From IMG/VR virus record IMGVR_UViG_3300036781_000236, positions 1 through 64,000 of that record: a stretch of 64,000 nt of DNA; one strand, written 5' to 3'. The stretch comes from a virus. The stretch's first letter is position 1. Each line of letters starts with the position of its first letter. The position numbers were made by a program, and so were the translations under genes. The notes beneath the pieces were generated by a model. The model saw nothing but the letters and a program-made list of their open reading frames with translations, made no database searches and was not told where the DNA came from. Positions 48,454 through 56,938 of this stretch are shown in pieces.

Positions 48454-48845
48454 GTATTCACCACCGTGAGATTCGAAGCAACGCTTGTCACTTCGAAGGT
48501 ACGGCAGCGAGCGCAATACCACCGCCGCTGGTAGGTAAGACACTTTCCCTGATAGCCGGGTTCGACGCGCCAGAGTTCTTTCTCCTCAATGAGCCGCCAG
48601 TCATGCGACTGAAACTCACCTGTGACAGTGACGTGTGAGCACCACGTATCAAGGTCGCGCATGTCTGCCGCACCCGCGGCCTTGTTCAACCCGTCGACCA
48701 TGGCCTTCGCCAACTCCTCTTTGTGCGGCAGCGATTCCTTCACCCGAGCGATCCATCCGATACCGACGTCGTCGTAGATCGTGACGGGACCGTGCGCCCT
48801 ATATACGTAGGCGTACGGGGGATTGAACACGTCGCTGCCGCTCAT
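48450..48845 (-). CDS. Hypothetical protein, 131 aa
   Basis: N-terminal strands (VYRAHGPVTIYDDVGIGW), C-terminal Cys pair (YCARCRTFEV). ATGA overlap upstream. Confidence 0.65.
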   Translation of the reverse strand: MSGSDVFNPPYAYVYRAHGPVTIYDDVGIGWIARVKESLPHKEELAKAMVDGLNKAAGAADMRDLDTWCSHVTVTGEFQSHDWRLIEEKELWRVEPGYQGKCLTYQRRWYCARCRTFEVTSVASNLTVVNT

Positions 48846-49003
48846 GGCTGCATCTTACGCAAGCCACGGAACGGTCTGCATGTCAGCGTGCCGTCAGCCA
48901 ACCGCAACAACACGTTTCGCGGACACCCGTTGCCAAGCCACTTCGCGAGGACGGTGACGGGTTCGCCGCGAAGCAGGTACGTCTTACCGACCATGCCGCT
49001 CAC
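48842..49003 (-). CDS. Hypothetical protein, 53 aa
   Basis: GTG start, coupled to both neighbours. KTYLLRGEPVTVLAKWLGNG followed by a basic end. Confidence 0.6.
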   Translation of the reverse strand: MSGMVGKTYLLRGEPVTVLAKWLGNGCPRNVLLRLADGTLTCRPFRGLRKMQP

Positions 49004-49260
49004 GCTTCCTCGTCCTGTCGAGCAGGAGGCTCAGAGTGCGGCACATAGCCCAACACTTCCAAACACTGGCAGCCATCGACTGGACCCCACGACGGGCAGA
49101 CCTCATGGAATCCTCTGTCGTGTTCGCACGGCATCACCAGCAATCGTCCTGGCTTGTCAAGCGCTCCCGTGATCCATCCGCCGCAAGCGTCACAGACACA
49201 GTACGGGTCAGCGAAGCGCCGCTCATTGTAGACCGCAACGTAGGTGCGCGTGATCGTCAC
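49000..49260 (-). CDS. Zinc-ribbon-like protein, 86 aa
   Basis: GTGA overlap upstream. Cys pairs CVCDACGG and MPCEHDRGFHEVC may bind zinc. Confidence 0.6.
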   Translation of the reverse strand: MTITRTYVAVYNERRFADPYCVCDACGGWITGALDKPGRLLVMPCEHDRGFHEVCPSWGPVDGCQCLEVLGYVPHSEPPARQDEEA

Positions 49261-49406
49261 GAGAGGATGTTCTGCCACTGGGGGCACCAGTCCAACCGGC
49301 AACACCGCACCTTGAGGTACAGGTGCAGCCCGAGCGGCCCAGCCCACAGGTGCAGGCCGGGGCTTCCGTAGCGGGGACGTGAGACGCTGAAGAACGGTTC
49401 ACTCAT
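49257..49406 (-). CDS. Hypothetical protein, 49 aa
   Basis: MSEPFFSVSRPRYGSPGLHL, ending in Cys/Trp-rich sequence (CCRLDWCPQW). The composite element overlaps its start, so its mRNA may be leaderless. Confidence 0.55.
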   Translation of the reverse strand: MSEPFFSVSRPRYGSPGLHLWAGPLGLHLYLKVRCCRLDWCPQWQNILS

Positions 49407-49436
49407 TCGTATAGCTAGCTTACCACGCGGGCGTCA
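49406..49436 (-). promoter_or_regulatory. Composite element, degenerate palindrome
   Basis: On the minus strand TGACGCCCGCGTGG, 4 bp, CTAGCTATACGAA running into ATG. Same 4-bp gap as the other five copies. Confidence 0.5.
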
Positions 49437-49441
49437 TGCAT

Positions 49442-49822
49442 CTACTCTGCCGTCCACGGCTCTCGTGGGTCTGTGATCTGCCAAAGATGAAAGACGTGGT
49501 CTTGCTGCGGTACGTTCACGTACACCTCACGTGGCGGTAGCAGCATCCCGAACGTCAACTCTGGGTCGAGGAGCCTGTATCGCGCGGTCTTGATTTCGTC
49601 CCATGACGGATGCCGTGTCGGGTGGGAGATGGAGAGATGCCACAGGTACTCGCCGTTCACACCAGCGGGTTCGCGTCCGAGCAGTATGGAGCATTCGCCC
49701 ATCTCGAACAGACTGGCTTTCATCCCCATTCGCTTCATCACGTCAGGGAGAGCGCGCTGAGTGAACCCGGCTTCGACGTAGCCTGGTTCATGGCTGCCAG
49801 GGATCGGCTCCTTGTACGGCAT
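49442..49822 (-). CDS. Conserved phage protein, 126 aa (DUF7694-like pattern)
   Basis: LWHLSISHPTRHPSWDEIKT and YRLLDPELTFGMLLPP follow a pattern of uncharacterised phage proteins. No catalytic residues evident. Confidence 0.6.
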   Translation of the reverse strand: MPYKEPIPGSHEPGYVEAGFTQRALPDVMKRMGMKASLFEMGECSILLGREPAGVNGEYLWHLSISHPTRHPSWDEIKTARYRLLDPELTFGMLLPPREVYVNVPQQDHVFHLWQITDPREPWTAE

Positions 49823-50655
49823 TAGATCGGTGCGGGGTCGTAGATCATGCTGCTGTCCGCGTACGGGTCAGGACTGTAGAACCACGTCGTGAAATGATCG
49901 CCGACGCGCTGCTCCCACTCCGCGAGCGCCGCCGGATCGTCGGGCGGCAGGCCATGCATCCGCCAGTGCGCCCCCACGGACTCGTCCATAGCGGTGAGCG
50001 CATAGGCTCGCGCACCTGTGGCGATCTTGCGGACGTACTGCTCCCGTGTGCGCCAGCTGTAGTGCCGCACCACAAGACCCGGGGCCGCGGGTGCGATCCC
50101 CGGCAGGTACGCGGAGTGGTTCCCCATGTGGATGATGAGTCCGTCGCACAACCGGACGCACACCTTCGGGAGCGGTGCCCGCTCCCGTTTTCGCCACCCG
50201 ATGCGGCGGAACGGGTTCGGTTCGCTGCTCACCAGTTCGTCTGTGAACCTGTCCCGCTCGAACTCCAGCGGGTCGATAGCCGTAGGGATGTGGTTGAACA
50301 ACTCGGTGGTCACGACACGAATGTCGGGGGCCAGACCATCGAGGTAGACGCGGATCGGGCGGTTGTCGGTCGTCATCCACGCTTCGTCCAGATCGGATGC
50401 GACAGCCCACGTGAACCCCATGTTCAGCGCCCGTGCCGCGAGGGCACTCATCTTGTCCGACTGCTGGTACGCGGGGTCGGGGTCGTCAATGAGCGTGATC
50501 GCGTCCCCGAACGACGCCATGATCTCGCGTGTCCCGTCTGTGCTGAGATTGTCCGCGACGATCAGGTGGTCGACCTGGGTGAGCATGTGCTCGCACCATG
50601 CCTGAGCTATGTCGGCTTCATCCCTCGCCATCGCTATCGCTACGCAAGCGCTCAC
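49822..50655 (-). CDS. Glycosyltransferase family 2-like
   Basis: 277 aa from GTG 50655 (GTGA overlap). ACVAIAMARDEADI and VDHLIVADNLSTDGTRE form the nucleotide-sugar fold, ASDLDEAW is the metal site. The C-terminal RHYSWRTREQYVRKI is typical of Glyco_tranf_2_4 proteins. Confidence 0.8.
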   Translation of the reverse strand: MSACVAIAMARDEADIAQAWCEHMLTQVDHLIVADNLSTDGTREIMASFGDAITLIDDPDPAYQQSDKMSALAARALNMGFTWAVASDLDEAWMTTDNRPIRVYLDGLAPDIRVVTTELFNHIPTAIDPLEFERDRFTDELVSSEPNPFRRIGWRKRERAPLPKVCVRLCDGLIIHMGNHSAYLPGIAPAAPGLVVRHYSWRTREQYVRKIATGARAYALTAMDESVGAHWRMHGLPPDDPAALAEWEQRVGDHFTTWFYSPDPYADSSMIYDPAPI

Positions 50656-50840
50656 TTCGACATCTTGTACGTTAGGACAGATCCGATGATGGCACCGCAC
50701 CCTGCTAGTACAAGCATGAGAGACAGAGGCCACGCCCCTACCTGATGGTTCCCATCCACGATCATCGTCGGTAACGCCACAGGGAGCGCTGCCCAGTATG
50801 TCCCCATCAGAAATCCCCACAGGACGAAGCATGTTCTCAT
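50652..50840 (-). CDS. Two-helix membrane protein, 62 aa
   Basis: Membrane segments at about 5-28 and 36-57 (WPLSLMLVLAGCGAIIGSVL). ATGA overlap upstream. Confidence 0.6.
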   Translation of the reverse strand: MRTCFVLWGFLMGTYWAALPVALPTMIVDGNHQVGAWPLSLMLVLAGCGAIIGSVLTYKMSK

Positions 50841-51313
50841 GCTTCGTCCTCGCCGTCTTCGAGTTCGTAGAGCACACGGTCATGCTCACCCAACATCCAC
50901 TGCTCCTTGAACGCCGCCTGGTTGTAGGTCGGCATGTACCCGGTACCGCCCGTGGCGGCAAGGAACGCCGCCGCGTACGGCAGACGGTGCGTGCCCACGG
51001 TCTTGCGCGGTGACCCGTCAGGACGGTACGGCTCGAACGTGTACCTCACTGCGCGGCTTCCGGTTGCACGGCCGCCGAGTGCCTTGACGGCTTTCCGCCA
51101 CGCCGAGCGGCACTCGGAGCACTTGAGCGCTTCAACGTCGAACATCGAGCCGCCGGGGGCGGATGCCCTTTCGGGGTCGTTGCCGAAGAACGGATCGTCT
51201 GAGGTGTCGGGCGGCGAGCAGATCGTCCCGTTCAGAGCGATGTTCATTAGGGATTCCAGCACCTCGATGGCCGCGTCCGGATCGGGATCTTGCACAGGAG
51301 ACACTGTAATCAT
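50837..51313 (-). CDS. Hypothetical protein, 158 aa
   Basis: CSECRSAW near residue 66 suggests a metal site; C-terminus acidic (YELEDGEDEA). Coupled to the methyltransferase gene. Confidence 0.65.
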   Translation of the reverse strand: MITVSPVQDPDPDAAIEVLESLMNIALNGTICSPPDTSDDPFFGNDPERASAPGGSMFDVEALKCSECRSAWRKAVKALGGRATGSRAVRYTFEPYRPDGSPRKTVGTHRLPYAAAFLAATGGTGYMPTYNQAAFKEQWMLGEHDRVLYELEDGEDEA

Positions 51314-51909
51314 GCGTGGTTCCTGCGGAAGATGAGGCCGGTGTCGCGGAAGTAGTTCGTCGCGCGGCCGTTCAACGCTGCGAGTCGTCGCGCGTTTTCG
51401 GTGTTCTCCTCATCGAACCGGAACCCTGCGGCGGCGAACGCACCGATCCAGTAACTATCGGGCTGAAGGTTCACGTGATGCCACCCTGCCTGCCCCGGCA
51501 CCGCATGCGTTACCGCGACAGTGTGAGCCTGACACATGGTGCGCATGACGTTCGGGAGGTACTGCTCCTCGATGTGCTCCAGGAACTCGCAGCACCAGAT
51601 CGTCCCGTACGTATCACAGCGGAATGGACCATGCGTGAAGTCGTGCTGGTAGATACGGATGCGGTCGAATGGCATCCCGTCGACCCCTTCGGAGTAGAGA
51701 CCGAGACTTGAGAACGCATCGACGGCTACCCCGTCGCCGCACCCAACGTCGAGCAGGCGTGTGTTGCGGCGCTCTTTCGCGTCCTCCGCGATCCACGCCC
51801 AGAGTTCTGGGTAGATACAGTCCTTGTCGCCAGTTTCGACGTAACCGCCGAGGTGGCCGTCCACGACCATCACGTGCTCGTCGGAGACCGGGATACGCTC
51901 CACCGTCAC
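51310..51909 (-). CDS. SAM-dependent methyltransferase
   Basis: 199 aa class I fold. Motif I RLLDVGCGDGVAVDAF near residue 50, IWCCEFLEHIEEQY as acidic loop and motif post-II. Small-molecule or sugar methylation is likely from the glycosyltransferase context. Confidence 0.8.
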   Translation of the reverse strand: MTVERIPVSDEHVMVVDGHLGGYVETGDKDCIYPELWAWIAEDAKERRNTRLLDVGCGDGVAVDAFSSLGLYSEGVDGMPFDRIRIYQHDFTHGPFRCDTYGTIWCCEFLEHIEEQYLPNVMRTMCQAHTVAVTHAVPGQAGWHHVNLQPDSYWIGAFAAAGFRFDEENTENARRLAALNGRATNYFRDTGLIFRRNHA

Positions 51910-52196
51910 GCGGCACCAACCAACGGCTTACCGTAGCGTTCCCACACGGCCTGCGACCAAGGGTCAGTAGCGGTGCCGTCCTGCTGCTTCATCTGTCCGT
52001 CCTGGAAGACGTTGAGAGGTAGGACGCCCTTGATACCGGGGCGCTTCAGCACACGACCTGCTGTTACCAAGGACTCGACGCTCACGTCGGGGGTTGTATC
52101 GAGGAGCACGCGTCGCACCCGAACCGTCCAGCCGCAGCCACTCCAAATCGACCCGACCTCAGGAAGCGCGTCAGCGTCCATCAGTGCCTCCGTCAT
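51906..52196 (-). CDS. Hypothetical protein, 91-96 aa
   Basis: Strands (GSIWSGCGWTVRVRRVLL) and a C-terminal WSQAVWERYGKPL. ATG 52196 or 52181; the latter fits the usual short overlap. Confidence 0.6.
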   Translation of the reverse strand: MTEALMDADALPEVGSIWSGCGWTVRVRRVLLDTTPDVSVESLVTAGRVLKRPGIKGVLPLNVFQDGQMKQQDGTATDPWSQAVWERYGKPLVGAA

Positions 52197-52644
52197 GGCG
52201 GATTACGCTCACGTCCGACACAAGCGCCTCCATCTCCTCCGGTGATATACGCACAACCTGCGTAGCAGGAGTGACTCGCGGCGGTCCTTCTAGCGCTTTG
52301 AGCAGCAATGCTGCCTCCGCTGGTTTCACCATCGCGGAGAACTCCCCTGACTCCACCGCCCACCTGAGTTTCGCAACCACGTTCGCGAGTTCGCTGATGG
52401 CGTTCGGCGAACCGGAGCGAGCGGCATCCTCACGGGTAGCCGCAGGCATCGCAAGAACTGCCGTCCCCGATGGCCTCGTAAGCCCCTCCGGTTCGCGCAA
52501 CGCCACCTCGCGCTCAAGCTCATCGATCCGCGCTGCCGCCTGAACCATCAACGCACGGTCATCCATCAAGAAGACCTGGAGGTCGCGGTTCGCGCGCTCC
52601 CGCAGCAGCTCGCGCAACGTCGCTGGTGCCTCACCCCCGAACAC
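52171..52644 (-). CDS. Coiled-coil hypothetical protein, 157 aa
   Basis: GTG 52644 after GAGGAG. Long helix (AARIDELEREVALREPE) suggests a coiled coil. No family recognised. Confidence 0.6.
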   Translation of the reverse strand: MFGGEAPATLRELLRERANRDLQVFLMDDRALMVQAAARIDELEREVALREPEGLTRPSGTAVLAMPAATREDAARSGSPNAISELANVVAKLRWAVESGEFSAMVKPAEAALLLKALEGPPRVTPATQVVRISPEEMEALVSDVSVIRHDGGTDGR

Positions 52645-52858
52645 TGGTGCTCCTCGGTTTGACGCGAACGTTGCTGCCGAAGTAGTCGCGGTCGCGGCGC
52701 ATCCGTGCGGTGAGCGGTCCGCGTGGGTGCTCATCTAGATGTTCGATCCTGCTGCGATAGTCCGACACCGCCCACGTCTGACCGAACAGGGCTGCCCCGG
52801 CGATGTTGCTCTCATAGAGACGGCGAAGTTCGCTGCGTACGGAATGGCGGACGCTCAT
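52631..52858 (-). CDS. Hypothetical basic protein, 75 aa
   Basis: ATGA overlap upstream. Arg-rich (SVRHSVRSELRRLYESN; TARMRRDRDYFGSN). Confidence 0.6.
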   Translation of the reverse strand: MSVRHSVRSELRRLYESNIAGAALFGQTWAVSDYRSRIEHLDEHPRGPLTARMRRDRDYFGSNVRVKPRSTSVRG

Positions 52859-53166
52859 GCCGCCACCTCGCCGCAGAAGTCGTGGCCGTCCTGTGTCGGC
52901 AAGTAGTGCCACGACGCCGACCATGCCGTCCACTCACGCCACACCAACCCACGCGATGCGAGCACGCCGAGCGTACGTCCCACCGCTGAAGGCGTCAGCT
53001 TCCGGTAGCGCATTTGGTCTATGTCGTCGGCGCGTTCCGCTGCGTCACGAATAAGCCAGCCGAGTACCGCCAACGCTTCGATGGGGTGCCCTGTATCCTT
53101 CGCGCACAAAGCGCGCAGCACGCTCTCCTGTAGACGCGTGAGAGGCGGTATTGTCGCGTCAGCCAC
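52855..53166 (-). CDS. Winged-helix-like protein, 103 aa
   Basis: TRLQESVLRALCA, SAVGRTLGVLASRGLVWRE and a following hairpin resemble a MarR/winged-helix fold. GTG start. May be a DNA-binding regulator of this operon. Confidence 0.55.
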   Translation of the reverse strand: MADATIPPLTRLQESVLRALCAKDTGHPIEALAVLGWLIRDAAERADDIDQMRYRKLTPSAVGRTLGVLASRGLVWREWTAWSASWHYLPTQDGHDFCGEVAA

Positions 53167-53401
53167 GGTAGTCCCCTCCGTCGCCGCCGTCGTTGCGGAT
53201 GCCGTTCACGTAGGCGATCTCGTGCTCGACTCCGATGAAGCCGCCGTCGCCTGGATCACGACGTAGCGAGATCGAGCTGCCGTCACCCGCGAACAGGATC
53301 AGATCGCGCGGCCAGTTCTTAGCCAGGCGCTTCAGGCCACGTACGATGCGCTTCTCGTCCTCAGTGAGCACGTCGAAGTCCTCTGGCTCCACAAAATACA
53401 T
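53159..53401 (-). CDS. Hypothetical protein, 80 aa, leaderless
   Basis: ATG 53401 lies 7 nt after the -10 box, so no room remains for a ribosome site. TEDEKRIVRGLKRLAKNWPR is a helix; the end is Gly/Asp-rich. Confidence 0.65.
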   Translation of the reverse strand: MYFVEPEDFDVLTEDEKRIVRGLKRLAKNWPRDLILFAGDGSSISLRRDPGDGGFIGVEHEIAYVNGIRNDGGDGGDYRG

Positions 53402-53408
53402 TGCCCGC

Positions 53409-53437
53409 ATCGTATAGCAGGCTTCGGGTGGGGTCAA
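53409..53437 (-). promoter_or_regulatory. Leaderless leftward promoter
   Basis: TTGACC (53432-53437), 17 bp, TACGAT (53409-53414), 7 nt, ATG. Preceded by GGTTGAGAG, as at 62099; the -10 overlaps TCGTATAGCAGG. Confidence 0.8.
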
Positions 53438-53460
53438 CTCTCAACCAACACCCGAGACTT

Positions 53461-53474
53461 TCACGCGGGTGTGA
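53461..53474. repeat. Palindrome variant at a stop codon
   Basis: TCACGCGGGTGTGA, one change; supplies TGA to the methyltransferase gene (ends PVTPA-stop) 24 bp upstream of the leaderless promoter. Confidence 0.6.
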
Positions 53475-54108
53475 CAGGCCACGCAACGGTGCAGATCACG
53501 TCACGGTCGTACTCGTCGCGGTAGCTCATCTCACCGCTCGGCGCGAGCGGTAGCACCGTCCTGTCTTCCGTGAGGTCGACCGTCCAGATAGACGTGCCCC
53601 CCGGGACATGCAGCCGCTCAATCCCGAACACGGCGTTGACGGCTTCGGCGACTCCTGGGAACCCTGCGCCCTCACCGGGGTAGTAGTCGTGTCCGCACAA
53701 CAGCCTCCGGGTTTTCGGGAGCCAACCTGCGATGTCCGCCAACACCGCCTCGTAAGTGTGGGCACCGTCGATGAAACACATATCCACGTCCGGCACGTCC
53801 ACGGCGACAGCGGGGCTGAGGCCACGTACAGCGTGGAGGTTCGCGAACCTGCCGCAGTGCCCCATGAAACTCCCGAACGACACGTCATGCTCGTCGTCCC
53901 ATGTGTCGATGCACCACACTGGCCCCTTGCATCCGGTGAGAAGCGCGGTGGACGAGCGGCCGTGCAAGCAACCGATCTCGGCAACGCTCCCCATCGTTTC
54001 CGCGGTGGCGCGTAGCCACCTCAGTTCGATATCTGACATCCACCCTGGCACGTCGAGTCCGGCCACGTCGGTGCCGTAGGTTGGTTCGGGTCCCATGATC
54101 GGAGTCAC
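53461..54108 (-). CDS. Class I methyltransferase (Methyltransf_24-like)
   Basis: 215 aa. SVAEIGCLHGRSS is the SAM-binding motif, DMCFIDGAHTYEAV the acidic metal/active-site region. This family often methylates sugars. GTGA overlap with the GT gene upstream. Confidence 0.8.
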   Translation of the reverse strand: MTPIMGPEPTYGTDVAGLDVPGWMSDIELRWLRATAETMGSVAEIGCLHGRSSTALLTGCKGPVWCIDTWDDEHDVSFGSFMGHCGRFANLHAVRGLSPAVAVDVPDVDMCFIDGAHTYEAVLADIAGWLPKTRRLLCGHDYYPGEGAGFPGVAEAVNAVFGIERLHVPGGTSIWTVDLTEDRTVLPLAPSGEMSYRDEYDRDVICTVAWPVTPA

Positions 54109-54842
54109 AGCAGCCTGCTCCTTGTCGGTGGTGGTTTCGCGGCGACCATCGCCGTCATCGGCTCGAAGTCACCTTCGAGCGCGCTGCCTGCCGCTTCGAT
54201 GTAGGCGGTCGCGAGTCGCGCCTGTTCGGGTGCGTGCTCGTGGAGGTTCTCTTCCTGGTCGCCGCGAGGATGCCACAAATGCACAGCCGCACCGGGGTAG
54301 CGGCGCACCGTCCCGTAGATGGCGTTCAGCGCGAGCGCCAACGCGACATCGTCGGGGCCGTGACCGACGAACCGTTCGTCCGCGCCACCGACCTGCCAGA
54401 ACGCGGCAGCCGGGACGATCACCAACCCTGACCAGCAAATCTTCTCCCCGATCCACTCCACGTTCGTGTGGTCGAACGTCACCTTGTCGCGGCCGTCCAT
54501 GAAGGTGTCGGTGGCGTGCTCGCGTAGCTGGACGTACCGTTCCGGTAGCCGCCACACACCGTCTGCCACGGTCGCTTCGACAGCGTTCCGGAACGCGGCT
54601 GCGTCGTCGGGAACGGTGTCTGCGTCCACGATCACCAGTACGCTCCCCGATGCTTGCGATGCGGCGATGTTGATCGCCTGCCCGTGGTTGAACAGTCCGT
54701 CGTGCTGGTGGAGGTCGTCAGCGACGATCGCTTCCACCCCGAGTGCCGCGTGCGCGACGGCCTCGACGTAACTGAACAGGCGGTCCCGGTGTGGGTCACC
54801 GGGCCGGTACGGGATCACGACCGACGCGTCCAAGGACGACAC
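54105..54842 (-). CDS. Glycosyltransferase (galactosyltransferase-like)
   Basis: 245 aa from GTG 54842. SVVIPYRPGDPHRDRL, VLVIVDADTVPDD (DxD) and GHGPDDVALALALN, the C-terminal acidic motif of Glyco_transf_7C proteins. HLWHPR closes the domain, as in the next two GT genes, so these are paralogues. Confidence 0.82.
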   Translation of the reverse strand: MSSLDASVVIPYRPGDPHRDRLFSYVEAVAHAALGVEAIVADDLHQHDGLFNHGQAINIAASQASGSVLVIVDADTVPDDAAAFRNAVEATVADGVWRLPERYVQLREHATDTFMDGRDKVTFDHTNVEWIGEKICWSGLVIVPAAAFWQVGGADERFVGHGPDDVALALALNAIYGTVRRYPGAAVHLWHPRGDQEENLHEHAPEQARLATAYIEAAGSALEGDFEPMTAMVAAKPPPTRSRLL

Positions 54843-54843
54843 G

Positions 54844-55551
54844 TTAGACGGGGAGGCAGAGGAGGTTGCCCCACCCATCCGACACTTCTCCGTGCGACAG
54901 GTTCGCGGCGTCCAACGCTGCCTCCACCGTCGCCTTGTACGTGTCACGGGCGTCACCGTCGAACATCGGGGCGTGCGTCGCCAACATCACCGGGACACGC
55001 AGGGTGGCAAGGAACGGGGCGGCTTGCGGCAGAATCGCCTCCTCCCCACCCTCCACGTCGATCTTCACCAGGGAACACGCCCCAAGACCGAACCGCTCGA
55101 ACAACCCTTCCAGGGTGAGCGCGGGCACCTCGACACGGTCGGTAGCGTGGAGCATGCTCGACATCGAATCCCCCAACGCACCCAACGGGTGACGGCCGAT
55201 CCACCCGGTGCCTGCCTCCGCACCGACCATGCCTTCCCACACTGTGATATCGGCGTCGTTCCAGTTGGCGTGCTCGCGCAGTTGGTGGCACGCGACGGGG
55301 TCTGGTTCGACGGCGTACACCTTCGCCCCGAGCTTGGCGGCGTACAGGCTGACGGGGCCGATCCACGCACCAACGTCCACGAGCACGTCCCCTGGTCGCA
55401 GCCGTTCGTTCAGGACACCGATGGTGTCTGTTTCCCAGGAGTGCTGGAACTGGTCCCAGAACGCGGCCTCGTGGGGTTGTCCGCTGTCGGCGTCAGGGTC
55501 ACGGACAGTGAAGATGTGGCCGTCACGGGTAACGGTGCGCCGCTCGCTCAT
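54844..55551 (-). CDS. FkbM-family methyltransferase
   Basis: 235 aa. VLVDVGAWIGPVSLYAAKLG is the SAM site and SLVKIDVEGGEEAIL the family signature. FkbM enzymes O-methylate sugars and polyketides. It sits between two GT genes, with ATGA overlap, so it probably methylates the glycan they build. Confidence 0.85.
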   Translation of the reverse strand: MSERRTVTRDGHIFTVRDPDADSGQPHEAAFWDQFQHSWETDTIGVLNERLRPGDVLVDVGAWIGPVSLYAAKLGAKVYAVEPDPVACHQLREHANWNDADITVWEGMVGAEAGTGWIGRHPLGALGDSMSSMLHATDRVEVPALTLEGLFERFGLGACSLVKIDVEGGEEAILPQAAPFLATLRVPVMLATHAPMFDGDARDTYKATVEAALDAANLSHGEVSDGWGNLLCLPV

Positions 55552-56225
55552 GGCGTCACGGTACCGTCGAGGACTGCCCGCATCTTCTCACGGGAGCCGC
55601 GGGACGCGAGATAGAGACGGCCAAGCGCTTGGTTTGCTGCATGCGCTGGGTGCCCTTCGCGGCTCTCCCACACACGAGGATGCCACAGGTGATAGACGGG
55701 GCCAGGGATGCGTTGGTGTCCGCCGCCCATCACGTCGCAGGCAGCGAAGAACGCCCAGTCGTCCCAGCCCCACCCGGCGAGTCGTTCATCGAACCCGCCT
55801 ACGTCGTCCCACAAGCTGCGTGGCACGGCGAGCGCGGACGAGTACGTGTTCTTCTCGGTGCGTTCAACCATGAACTCATCGATCTTCCAGCCGCCCTGCA
55901 ACCGTGCCGTGCCCTGCTGCGACAGATCCCGGATCTCGCTATGGGCGAACGTCAGTTGTCCTGTCTCGCGGGCGCGTGCGACGGCATCGACGTACTGGAG
56001 GTGCTCCCCCAAGATCACGTCGCCGTCGATGATGAGCGCTACGTCCCAGTCACCTGCTTCCACGGCCGCGGTGTTGATCGCTTTGCCGCGGTTGAACAAC
56101 CCATCCGTGTCGTGCCCTTCGATGATGGGCCACCCGAGCCACGCCCACCACTCCCTCGTGAACTCCCATAGCCGGTCGCGGTGCCCACCATCGGGACGCC
56201 AGGGAACAAGGATCGGGACGGTCAA
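55548..56225 (-). CDS. Glycosyltransferase (galactosyltransferase-like)
   Basis: 225 aa from TTG 56225 (TTGA overlap). PILVPWRPDGGHRDRLWEF, ALIIDGDVILGEH (DxD), GFDERLAGWGWDDWAFF and HLWHPR. Close in pattern to its neighbours. Confidence 0.82.
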   Translation of the reverse strand: MTVPILVPWRPDGGHRDRLWEFTREWWAWLGWPIIEGHDTDGLFNRGKAINTAAVEAGDWDVALIIDGDVILGEHLQYVDAVARARETGQLTFAHSEIRDLSQQGTARLQGGWKIDEFMVERTEKNTYSSALAVPRSLWDDVGGFDERLAGWGWDDWAFFAACDVMGGGHQRIPGPVYHLWHPRVWESREGHPAHAANQALGRLYLASRGSREKMRAVLDGTVTP

Positions 56226-56884
56226 CGGTGCTCCGCGAGGTACGCGAGGGTGGCGGCGCGGTCGAAGCGACGGTCGCGATAGTCGCGATACAAAGTATGG
56301 TTGCGCTCGTACAGGTCGTTCCCGCGCGTGACCCCCGGTGGGTTCGGGTGCCACAGGTGGCATACCGGCCCGTCGACCACACGGGGCGGACCGGCCAGAC
56401 CGTGCAGACACTCTAGGATGGCGCTGTCCTCAAGCCCGAAGCCGGTGAATCGCTCATCGAAGCCGCGGCTCTCTTCCCACAGGTCGCGGCGTACCCCAAG
56501 CAAGCTCACGCCCGTGAACGGGTTGACTGTCCATGCGTCCGCGTGTTCCAACTGGATCTCGCCGCTCAGGACACGCGGGGTGTCGTGCTCGGTGAGCATG
56601 CGGAAGTCGGTCGCTCCTGCGTACCCGTAGAAGTACGCCTCCTCCGCAACTTTGCTAGCGACCTCGGGTGGGCACGCGATCTCGGCGTCCGTCCACAGCA
56701 CCACGTCCCAGGACAAGTCATCGTCAGGCACGGCACGGTTCCGCGCGACTGACCAGTTGAAGTCACCGTCGCTGTCCCCGGTGTGCAACTCGTACCCCAT
56801 CTGCGTCCAGCGTGGGAGCGTGTACTCCCAGATCGAGGCGCGGTCCACGGTGGGACGAGCAGCGCAACACACCACGGCTTTCAC
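56222..56884 (-). CDS. Glycosyltransferase-like protein
   Basis: 220 aa from GTG 56884. FNWSVARNRAVPDDD, VVLWTDAEI, GFDERFTGFGLEDSAIL and HLWHP. The reading frame extends through the palindrome to 56917 but that part is regulatory sequence. Confidence 0.78.
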   Translation of the reverse strand: MKAVVCCAARPTVDRASIWEYTLPRWTQMGYELHTGDSDGDFNWSVARNRAVPDDDLSWDVVLWTDAEIACPPEVASKVAEEAYFYGYAGATDFRMLTEHDTPRVLSGEIQLEHADAWTVNPFTGVSLLGVRRDLWEESRGFDERFTGFGLEDSAILECLHGLAGPPRVVDGPVCHLWHPNPPGVTRGNDLYERNHTLYRDYRDRRFDRAATLAYLAEHR

Positions 56885-56897
56885 AGCAGCGACGCTA

Positions 56898-56928
56898 TCA
56901 CGCGGGCGTGATAGCACTGCTATACGAA
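56898..56928 (+). promoter_or_regulatory. Composite palindrome + TATACGA element
   Basis: TCACGCGGGCGTGA (56898-56911), 4 bp, ACTGCTATACGAA (56916-56928), in the 54-bp gap between two leftward GT genes. It points against the genes, so it may block or start antisense transcription. Confidence 0.6.
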
Positions 56929-56938
56929 GTTCGTCTAG

